NCBI GenBank assembly: GCA_022432975.1
Contig: CM039514.1
Span: 7,609,519-7,673,518 of the forward strand
DNA length: 64,000 bases
Source: Begonia masoniana
Lineage: Eukaryota; Streptophyta; Magnoliopsida; Cucurbitales; Begoniaceae
Reading direction: 5' to 3'
Of this stretch, positions 1 to 9,399 are shown one piece after another. The notes under the pieces are model-generated. The model did not search any database. It saw only the letters and a program-made list of their open reading frames with translations, and was not told where the DNA came from. The first letter of the stretch is position 1; each line of letters opens with the position of its first letter. The translations under genes and the position numbers were made by a program.

Positions 1-2840
1 GTTAAGCGTTTCTTGTTTAAGTTGTGTTTGTTGTTTAAGTCTTGAATTTAGAAGTCTAACTTTAGAGTCTAGTGCTTGGTCAATTATTTTAGTTGTTGTT
101 GGCCTAGGTAAAGATAAAATCAAAATATATGCATGTTGTTTTATCTTTTGAGGATTGTTTAGCTTTCCTACTCCTTAATAGCATTGGCAATGGATAAGCC
201 AAGGAGTTGGATGAATTTTCGGAAACGAGGTATGTACCTATGAAACCTTACTTGAATTTCTTTTGGAATTAGTTGAATAGTAGGTTGATTGGATGAATTG
301 CACATTTGAGATCAAATCTTTTTTATAAGTTCTTGCTATAATTTGGATATCTTGTTTAATATTCCTTGTCTAAACTTGATTTAAATTGTTGAAAAGAACT
401 AGGATAAGAATTTTGTGATTCAAAATTGTTGTTGCCACTTGTTTAGAAAGAATCATAACTCTCATTGCTATTTAAATGAATTAGTTCTTGAGTTTTGGAT
501 TAAATTTGAATTGCATGATAATCTTGGTTTAATTCTTATTGTTCTAGGTCTATTTAAGTGGAATGAAACCAAGTATTGTTGTCTTGATTTTTAAAGGATA
601 AATCCGAGCTCATTTGCTTAGTGGAAAATTCATCTTTTTGAATTTTGGATTTAAGTTGAACTTATGCTAAGCTTGATTTTAAGCTTTTATTTTTTTAGGT
701 GGATTTGAATTGATTGAAGCCAAGTGTTGTTTTCTTTGAAAAGGACGATTATCATTTGGTTCAATATTTTCTTGTTGGTTTAGCATGAGAAAGGAAATTG
801 TTCAATTATGATTGCATCAAACTTGTTTTTATCTTGACTGTTTGCTTTCCAATTGTTAAAATGAACAATTCAATTTTTTTTTTTTTTAAATTTAATGAGC
901 CATTATAGATGGTTAAAAGTTTTTCAACTTCAGGATAACTGTGTTTTTGTGCATACTATGGATTGCTTGATTAAACATTTTAAATAGAATTTTATCCTAA
1001 GTGTTGTAGCATCCTCCGTGATATCCAACCATTGGATTTGAGGTTAAATCCTCAAGAACCGGGAGGGGATGATATGCCTACGACCTAATCCGTCTAGCAC
1101 AAGTCAATGTAAGTATTTATCTATTTTATCTATCTAATGGGCTTGCGAAATTTTGTAGGTAAATGGCTTCTCAAGGATTGGAGGAAATCAATGAAGAAGA
1201 AATTTGTTTTCCTTTATTTCAAATTATGTAATCGAACCTTGTATTTAATTTGTCTATTTTAGGAAACTTTAGTTTCGTTTAAAACTTGTTAATTGGCAAA
1301 CTTTAACCTTGTTTCTTTTAGAATGTATGCAGTATGTTTGTAATAGTCTTCCAAAAAGCTTGGAAAGGTTAAAAGCAAGGAGCAAAAAGCTATTTTTCTT
1401 TGAGGCATTTTATCGAACAACTGGCAGCACCCAGCACGCAGGGCGCGTAGGGAGATCACCAGCGGCCTCGGTTCATCCTGTCGGTCCGGTTCGCTCGACC
1501 TGGTTCACTCCAACGGCAGGATTCTTCAACGGTCAGCTGAAGCTTCTTCTTCGATGGCTATATAGCCCTCTTCTGTAGCATTGAATCAGCTTGGTTAATC
1601 TATTGAATTTTTGGAAATTGCAGAAGATTTCTTCTTTTTGTTCTGAGCGTTCTCCGTGAGAGCGAGAGAGTGACATGCCTAGGGGCCTAATCACATGAAA
1701 ATCTGATAAAAACCCAAACTTTATTTATTCTCTCTACTCATTACTTGTTCACTTTTGTAGATATGAATTTATGGGAGGAATACACATGGAAAGCTTACTT
1801 GATGGACATGGATCAATCTCTTCACACCTTGAGTTGGGATGCATGGATGGATTTAACTCAAGGCTCAAAGAGAATTTGTCTTCCCGGCCTCAACACCGTG
1901 TAACTATTTATTTGTTTTTCTTTTGGCAAACATGAGCCTTTTTTTTGTGTTGGCAAACAATTAGTCATTTGAGTCATATGCATGCATTTAGATTGTGGGG
2001 TTAGGATTAGATTGAATAGTTAGGATTAGATGTATGATGGTGGCTAATTTGTGTTAAGTTCATGGGATGATGCTAGGCCATGAAGGAAGATTGCATGCAA
2101 GGCTCCATCAATTGCACCAATGAGGATTTAGCTTAAAGGAGGCATGGATTTGTGAATTGGCAGCAAGGACAACAGATAGTGCTCACAAGGATTGATGATG
2201 TGGCACAAGGAGAGCACTTCATGACTTTTTCAAGAGAGGAAGCTTCACCATTGGATGAAGCATAAGCACAAATGACCTTGACTGCCCATCTCCATTTGAT
2301 CAACGGTCATTGTAAAACTCTACCCACCTAGTTTTCTATTTAAGCATGATTATTGGTGTTTGTAAAAACCTTTTGCCAAATTTGAATAGAATTTCGTTTT
2401 CCTTTTGAGCATTGCTCTTGGAGTCCACGGTTTGTGCCAAAACCGTGAAGGAGTGAGATCTCTATTGATATCCAAGCCTAAATGTGCTTGAATATCTCTT
2501 ATCATTCTTCTTCCTCTCTCTTTGGAGAGCATATAGGTTGAAGAAGGCAAACCTTCCCCAAGGTGGTTGGTGTTTCCTTTGGGAAAATACATTTGCCTCA
2601 AAGCAAAACATAAGATAGCTTTGGGGGTCTCTAAGGGGCTATCCTTCACCACGATTTTTCATCTATTTTTGTTCATTTTTTCACGTTGTCATTGTCACGA
2701 CTTTTCTTCCTCACACACTCTTCTACATTTCATCTTTTTATTGCATTTCATTTTGACCTCATCTTTATTTTTATTTTTTCAAAAATCTGAGAGCACACTA
2801 TCACCCGAGCACCTTTAGTTCTTTGTGGGTTTTGAGCTAA
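1..2840. other. AT-rich intergenic DNA, no gene recognised
   Basis: No reading frame here resembles a known protein and no splice-consistent exon set is visible. The base composition and stretches such as the poly-T run near 870 and the leader-like block at 2340-2480 look like decayed LTR-retrotransposon DNA, but I could not identify termini or a primer-binding site. This is a statement of what I do not see rather than a positive call. Confidence 0.4.
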
Positions 2841-3419
2841 CTCTTTTTGGGGCTTGGCTAATCAGAGAGAGATTTTCTCTCGATGTTCGGCCTGGGCTTT
2901 GCTCCTGAAGGCGTCACCAACATTGCTCCAAAGTCATGGATGCTTGGAAGAGCTCTTATAGCTCCGTTATTCTCTCCCTCTGTCGAAGAGTGGATAGCAC
3001 AGAGAAGGCGGTCAAAATCCAGTTCCCTCGGCTTAGGATTCCATCGGCAACGATGAATTCTTTTCCCAAAGCTCTGTAGCTTCTGGGCCGGCCATGGGTT
3101 CCCTCGTATCCCACTTTCACCGTCGACAGTTTCTAAGGGAGAAACTATGCGAATGCAAGTCCTTCTTTTTGCTGGTTTTCTCTTCCCTGCGAAGCAGAAT
3201 TCCTTCGTGCTCTTGGCGACTGTGGAACCAGCTCGGCCCTTCATTCCTCCGGTGACCTTCAGAGGTAATTTTTGGACAATTATGACCGAGAATAACCAGC
3301 ACCCACTTCACTCCCATTTCGGTTTTTCCCATGCTTTGTTTTCATTGTTTTTGTCTTTTTTTTGTGCAACTTTTCTTCCTCTTCATTTAGCTTTCTCAAA
3401 TGTGAGCTGAGTGTTAAGG
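2841..3419. other. GC-richer block of unknown origin beside the copia element
   Basis: This block has a more gene-like composition than its surroundings and is open for about 130 codons on the minus strand (2858-3244). I recognise no protein family in either strand. It abuts the point where similarity to copia reverse transcriptase ends, so it may be a separate insertion or a gene fragment. Function is unknown. Confidence 0.3.
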
Positions 3420-3429
3420 TTGGCGCCCC

Positions 3430-4007
3430 GGTTCCCATTAACCTCATTCTTACTTTGATTGAACTTCTAATTAGGATCAATAGGTGTTGAGACAGACTAG
3501 CATCCGAGGAGACATGTCTCTTTGAGGAGATCGAGCTCATACTTCCTTTGGGATTTAGCTATCTCATTATTTGACCTAGCTATTTCCATACTTAGGAAGA
3601 ACTTGATATTTCCCAAATCCTTTCAAATTGACAAGCTAGAAGCTTCTTCAATGATGCTAGTTTCATCTCATCATTTCCTGTCACAACTATATCATCTACA
3701 TACACAATCATAATAGCAATTTTACCTCCTGCAGTGTGTTTATAGAATAGTGTATGATCCAATTGAGCTTGTGAATATTTGTGCTCTTTGACAGTCCTTG
3801 CAAACTTTGCAAACCAAGCACGAGGGGATTGCTTGAGGCCATATAAGGACTTCCTTAGTCGACAGACCTTTCGTGTAACACTCGCATTATCAAATCCTAG
3901 AGGCACTTGCATGAACACCTCTTCTGCTAAATCACCATTAAGAAATACATGTTTAACATCAAACTAAAAAAGAGGTCAATCCAGATTAGCAGCTAGTGAA
4001 AGTAAGA
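3430..4007 (-). pseudogene. Copia reverse transcriptase, palm and C-terminal part
   Basis: The minus strand shows the copia RT signatures in order: a block around FLNGDL, then KSLYGLKQSPRAWF, then the catalytic YVDD motif encoded at 3691-3702, then a DLGNIKFFL block. In the living family this enzyme copies retrotransposon RNA into cDNA in virus-like particles. A stop codon at 3964-3966 and further stops below 3500 show it is inactive. Its upstream half continues beyond the Cassandra insertion, from 5670. Confidence 0.85.
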
Positions 4008-5669
4008 TGTAACGACCCCTTATCCCAGCAAGATATTGTCCGCTCTGGGGATTGGTTTGCAGCCCAATATCCTTCCCCCACGGCTTTGTTTGGCGAGAAC
4101 TTCCCGGAAGGTCACCCAACCTGGAATTGCTCTCGCCGAAGCACTTTTAACTTCGGAGTTCTTATGGGATCCGTTGCCAATTATGCTCCAAAATGCGTCT
4201 TGCTATCTTGGGAGGGTCTCTTTACATATGTTTTATTTTCACATACTTCCCCAAGCGATGTGGGATTGTGACGACCACCTTTTTACGACCTGTCACCTTC
4301 CGGTTCGCCCACGCGGACGTACTGCCATCCGGGTTCCGGTTCGTATAGCCATCGTACCATACTTACATATCTGGGTCATCACAATCACCCCCCCTCGGGG
4401 GCCCAACGTCCTCGTTGGCCACATTTTCGATTGGGTACAGACTCTGATACCATTTGTAACGACCCCTTATCCCAGCAAGATATTGTCCGCTCTGGAGATT
4501 GGTTTGCAGCCCAATATCCTTCCCCCACGGCTTTGTTTGGCGAGAACTTCTCGGAAGGTTACCCAACCTGGAATTGCTCTCGCCGAAGCACTTTTAACTT
4601 CGGAGTTCTTATGGGATCCGTTGCCAATTATGCTCCAAAATGCGTCTTGCTATCTTGGGAGGGTCTCTTTACATATGTTTTATTTTCACATACTTCCCCA
4701 AGCGATGTGGGATTGTGACGACCACCTTTTTACGACCTGTCACCTTCCGGTTCGCCCACGCGGACGTACTGCCATCCGGGTTCCGGTTCGTATAGCCATC
4801 GTACCATACTTACATATCTGGGTCATCACAATCACCCCCCCTCGGGGGCCCAACGTCCTCGTTGGCCACATTTTCGATTGGGTACAGACTCTGATACCAT
4901 TTGTAACGACCCCTTATCCCAGCAAGATATTGTCCGCTCTGGAGATTGAGCCGCAGCCCAAGATCCTCCCCCGGCTTTGTTTGGCGAGAACTTCCCGGAA
5001 GGTCACCCAACCTGGAATTGCTCTCGCCGAAGCACTTTTAACTTCGGAGTTCTTATGGGATCCGTTGCCAATTATGCTCCAAAATGCGTCTTGCTATCTT
5101 GGGAGGGTCTCTTTACATATGTTTTATTTTCACATACTTCCCCAAGCGATGTGGGATTGTGACGACCACCTTTTTACGACCTGTCACCTTCCGGTTCGCC
5201 CACGCGGACGTACTGCCATCCGGGTTCCGGTTCGTATAGCCATCGTACCATACTTACACATCCGGGTCATCACAATCACCCCCCCTCGGGGGCCCAACGT
5301 CCTCGTTGGTATCCCAGCAAGATATTGTCCGCTCTGGAGATTGAGCCGCAGCCCAAGATCCTCCCCCGGCTTTGTTTGGCGAGAACTTCTCGGAAGGTTA
5401 CCCAACCTGGAATTGCTCTCGCCGAAGTACTTTTAACTTCAGAGTTCTTATGGGATCCGTTGCCAATTGTGCTCCAAAACGCGTCTTGTTATCTTGGGAA
5501 GGTCTCTTTACATATGTTTCATTTCCACATACTTCCCCAAGCGATGTGGGATTGTGACGACCCCCTTTTTACGACCCGTCACCTTCCGGTTCGCCCGCGC
5601 AGATGTACCGCCATCCGGGTTCCGGTTCGTGCAGCCATCGTACCATACTTACACATCCGGGTCATCACA
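4008..5669 (-). mobile_element. Cassandra (5S-carrying TRIM) array with four LTRs
   Basis: Four near-identical LTRs lie at 4008-4383, 4455-4830, 4902-5274 and 5310-5669. The first two intervals are 71-bp internal regions; the third is cut short. Each complete internal region has a primer-binding site complementary to initiator tRNA-Met (TGGTATCAGAGTCTG on the minus strand) and a purine-rich tract of mostly G. Every LTR carries a domain like 5S rRNA with its internal pol III control region. The array is flanked by the 5-bp duplication TAAGA (4003-4007 and 5670-5674), so it behaves as one insertion later expanded by recombination. The fourth LTR lacks the end adjoining the internal region. The host is the RT gene of the copia element. 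Confidence 0.9.
4092..4178 (-). other. 5S rRNA-like domain in Cassandra LTR 1
   Basis: On the minus strand this block reads like the centre and 3' half of plant 5S rRNA, including the GGATCCCAT, AACTCCGAAGTTAA and GGGTGACC blocks that form the internal pol III promoter (A-box, intermediate element, C-box). The matching blocks in the other LTRs are at 4539-4625, 4983-5069 and 5378-5464. The 5' part of 5S is not conserved and the domain sits inside an LTR, so this is not a ribosomal gene. Confidence 0.85.
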
Positions 5670-6276
5670 TAAGACCCTAACACTGTTGAGTTTGGCAATT
5701 GGGGCATATGTTTCCATATGATCTAGATCATAGGTTTGAGTAAACCCTTAGCTACAAGCCTAGCTTTGTATCTTTCCACAAAACCATCCGAGTTATACTT
5801 GATTGTGAAAATCCACTTGCTGCCAACGAGGTGTTTTCCTTTTGGAAGCTTTGTCATCTCTCAAGTTTCATTATTCTTCAAAGCTCTCATTTCTTCTAGG
5901 ACAGTCTGCCTTCACTTTGGAATACTTAGTGCTTATTGTATCAGTTTTAGAATTTCATCATCAGTGATGCTAGTGGTGAAGGCTCTAAAACTAGATGAGA
6001 GTTTATAATATGACACATGACGAGCAATATAATGTTTGGTACACTCACGTACACATTTCCTAAGAGCTATGGGTACAGTAAGATCACTTTATGTTCACTG
6101 TAGACAGACTATAGAGTTAGATCAAGAGGAAATGGAATAGAGTTTAAATTACCTGGATCAACACTTGGTTCAGATTATGGAATTGTTGAAGTAGGCAGTA
6201 GATCAATATGTTGATTTTCTTTCCTTCTCGAGTAAACATGAAGTTCAGAGGTGGGAGCCACATTACTCACAACAGG
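5670..6276 (-). pseudogene. Copia integrase tail and N-terminal reverse transcriptase
   Basis: On the minus strand this stretch joins the integrase-RT linker (block ELHVYSRRK) to the start of RT (blocks [12 protein letters not shown] and [10 protein letters not shown]). The frame is broken by several stops and at least one frameshift. It lies between the two Cassandra insertions and connects in order with the RT part at 3430-4007 and the integrase part at 7146-7904. Confidence 0.8.
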
Positions 6277-7145
6277 TGTAATGACCTGAATGTATGCGTA
6301 TGAGCACGACTGTAGGCAAACCTTGAGTTGTGCGGCAAAACCTCGGGACCTAAGCCGAGTGTAGACAAATCCCAGACTCGATTATAGGTAAATCTCAGGT
6401 CGTAAAAAGGAGGTCGTCACAATCCCACATCGCTTGGGGAGGTATATGGAAATGAAATATATGTAAGAAAATCCTCCCAAGATAGTAAGGCGCGTTTCGG
6501 GGTACAATTGGCATCGGATCCCATAAGAACTCTAAAGTTAAAAGTGCTCCGGTGAGAGTAGTACCATGTTGGGTGACCGATTGAGAAGTCATCGCCAAAC
6601 AAATTTGTGAGAGGAGGATATTGGGCTACGACTCAATCCCCAGTGCGGACAATGTCTTTCTGGGATGAAAATGGTTCGTTATAAATGGTATCAGAGTCTG
6701 TACCCAACCGAAAATATGGTCAACGAGGACGTTGGGCCCCCGAGGAGAGGTGGTTGTGATGACCTGAATGTGTACGTATGAGGACGACTACGTGGCAAAT
6801 CTCTGGTTGCGGGGCAAAATCTCGGGACCTAAGCTGAGTGTAGGCAAATCTTAGACTTGAGTATAGGCAAATTTTGGGTCGTCAAAATTCCACATCGCTT
6901 GGGGAGGTATATGGAAATGAAACATATGTAAGGAAACCCTCCCAAGATAGTAAGACGAGTTTTGGAGCACAATTGGCAACAGGTTCTATAAAAACTCCGA
7001 AGTTAAAAGTGTTCCAGTGAGAGCAGTACCATGTTGGGTGACCGACTGGAAAGTTCTCGCCAAACAAATTCATGAGGGGAGGATATTGGGTTACGGCCCA
7101 ATCCCCAGAGCGAACAATATTTTGCTGAGAAAATTGGTCGTTATA
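6277..7145 (+). mobile_element. Second Cassandra element, full length, plus strand
   Basis: LTRs at 6277-6683 and 6755-7145 flank a 71-bp internal region. A primer-binding site TGGTATCAGAGTCTG starts at 6686, two bases after the first LTR, and a GAGGAGAGG tract sits just before the second LTR. 5S-like blocks are near 6510-6597 and 6980-7062. The flanking 5-mers ACAGG (6272-6276) and GCAGG (7146-7150) differ by one base and look like an aged target duplication. The two LTRs differ at many positions from each other and from the array at 4008-5669, so this is an older insertion. Confidence 0.85.
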
Positions 7146-7904
7146 GCAGGTTCCACATTTGTTGTCCTATTTTGGTCATAGTTAAGAACAGGTGTATGCA
7201 TAACAATGGTTTTCCAAAATTTATCTTCACTCGTTTCCCTATTCTCCCCCTGAAGAGAAGTTTTTTCAAAAAATGTTTATTTTCAAAGAATGTGACATCC
7301 ATGCTAACAATTATTTTTCCCGAACTCGTATCAAAATATTTGTATCTTTTTTTAGTAGGAGAGAAACCTAAGAAAACACATTCAGTTGCCCTATAATCTA
7401 ATCGGTTATGATCATGAATGTGGACAAAACTAGTACAACAAAAAAATTTAGGTACTAAGTGAGTAAAAGATATGTTTTGAGGAAAATATAATTGTAAAGC
7501 TTTTAAGGGAGGTTGATAGCATAGTACTTTGCTTGGCAAACTATTAATTAGGTATGCAGTATTAAGTATAGCATCTCCCTAAAATTAGGTACATTTATAA
7601 AAAACATGAGAGCTTGAGCTCCTTCTAACAGATGTCAATTTTTTTTTCAACAATCCCGTTCTGTTGAGGTGTATCAATACACGAACTATGGTGGATGATG
7701 TCTTGTTCTACAATAAACTTACCAAGAATATTGTTAAAAAAATTCTCTCCCATTATCATTTCTCAAAACTTGAATTTAAGAGTGAAATTGAGTTTTAATC
7801 ATGAAGTTAAAATTTTTGAAAGTTTTAGCAGCCTCAAATTTTTCTTTAAGGAGGTAAATTCATGTGTTTCTTGTATGATCATCAACAAAAGTAATGAACC
7901 ATCT
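7146..7904 (-). pseudogene. Copia integrase core, C-terminal half
   Basis: The minus strand encodes the copia integrase block with FVHIHDHNR, RATECVFLGFSPTKKRYK and SMDVTFFE in the usual order. The living enzyme inserts cDNA into chromosomes. The N-terminal half lies beyond the 4.8-kb insertion, from 12708. The fragment is broken by stops near its upper end. Confidence 0.85.
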
Positions 7905-8593
7905 TGTAACACCCGAGAATTTTCTATAACGCGTATAGGCTTAGGATTATACGATATGAGAGTTTAGTGTTAAGAGATGATGGAATGAGAAGTAAGTCAT
8001 GCAAAGGGAAGAAGTGAAATTGACAAGTCAAATTAACAAATGATTGGTTGAAAAGTGTAGTTTGAAAAGTCAACTATTAAAGAACCAATAGGAAATTTGT
8101 AAGTTAGGAAATAAAAACATAGAAAAAAAGTTAATAAAAAGTGGTGGGTTTAACGAGTGTTTGGCGTTGGAATTAAAAGAGAAAGGGGGAGGGTGGTTTT
8201 GCAATTTTAAACACTTTGGAGGAGGAAAATTAAAAGTGAATGGAAAGTTTGGTTTAAATGGCAATTCTTCCTTCTTTCTCCTTCATTTTCTCACGTTAGC
8301 CCTTCCTCCATAGCCGACGCCTCTCCCTCCATTTTCTTCAATTTCTCAAGGCATTTTAAGGTAAAGCTTTATGGGTTTTGGTTTTTATAACTTTGGATGA
8401 AGTTTGGGAGTGTTTTTAGTGAGTTTTAAGTGAGTTTAATAAGGTTTTGAAAACCCTAATTTGGAGATTCCGAATTTTACACTCCCTTGGTTAATTTTCT
8501 TCCTCTTTTGATGATTAAAGCCTTGGATATGTTAGTTTAAGTTAATTGAGTGGTTAGATTATGGATTGGAATTGATTTACACAAAACCGGTTT

Positions 8594-8908
8594 TTATGCA
8601 AAAGTGTACCTGATTCTGTCCTCTGGTTTTTGGGTTGGCTAATGTGTTTGTTTGGTTGATTTGAGTGTTTCAATGGATAGTAGACGTGTAGAGGTTTCTG
8701 AATTGGGGTGGCACGTCAAATTCCGTTGAAAAACGAGGGAGTTGTGACCATTATGCAAAAGTGTACCTGATTCTGTCCTCTGGTTTTCGGGTTGGCTAAT
8801 GTGTTTGTTTGGTTGATTTGAGTGTTTCAATGGATAGTAGACGTGTAGAGGTTTCCGAATTGGGGTGGCACGTCGAATTCCGTTGAAAAACGAGGGAGTT
8901 GTGACCGT
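8594..8908 (+). repeat. 157-bp tandem duplication inside the solo LTR
   Basis: Two copies with a period of 157 bp (second copy starting near 8752) are almost identical, differing at a handful of positions. It is a separate duplication from the large array that follows. Confidence 0.9.
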
Positions 8909-9249
8909 TTGAAGTTTGACGGTCAATTTGAGGTAAAAATCGGGTTTTGGTGTTTAAGTATGAAATGTGTTTAGTTGTTGGTTAGTTTTAGGTTTAAGAA
9001 TATTTTTAGATTGTATTGATAGCCTATTAAGCTAAGTTTTGTTATTTTAGGTCGTCGGACGAGCTATTTGACCGGTAGAAGTGTGCAAGCGATAGCCGAG
9101 CCATCAGGTAAGTAGTGGATGTTATTCTTTTGCCTTCGGGCCTACACCAGAGAATGGTAGGGTTTCTTTGTTATTGCTTTGCTTCGTGTTACGTTGAGTT
9201 AATTATGTTGCTTCGGGATTGCGTGGAGTTGCTTGTCTGGTTGGTTGAT

Positions 9250-9399
9250 TGGTCTTGTGTTGCATTGTTTGGCCGTGTGGTGTTATGTGGTCGTGTTGTG
9301 TTGTGTCGTGTTGTTGCGTTGAGTCGTCGTGTCGTGTTGTATTGTGTGGTGTGGTTTGGCCTTGCTGTTGTGTTGTCGTCGTGTGTGTGTGTGTGAAAA
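9250..9399 (+). repeat. GT-rich low-complexity tract before the array
   Basis: The sequence is dominated by GTGTTGTG-like words and ends in a short TG repeat directly before the first array unit. It looks like decayed simple repeat and may be the seed region of the array. Confidence 0.7.

Noticed and set aside
2858..3244. 128-codon minus-strand frame as a possible gene
   Set aside because: No recognisable family, and it lies at the ragged end of a decayed retroelement; described only as an unknown block.
4036..5436. 466-codon open frame on the plus strand
   Set aside because: It is the antisense of repeated Cassandra LTRs; the repeats simply keep the frame open.
4092..5464. Cluster of 5S rRNA genes
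   Set aside because: The 5S-like blocks lack the conserved 5' part and sit inside LTRs with primer-binding sites and a target duplication, so they belong to Cassandra.
6686..6700. tRNA-like match TGGTATCAGAGTCTG as a tRNA gene
   Set aside because: It is only the retroelement primer-binding site complementary to the 3' end of initiator tRNA-Met; no cloverleaf surrounds it.
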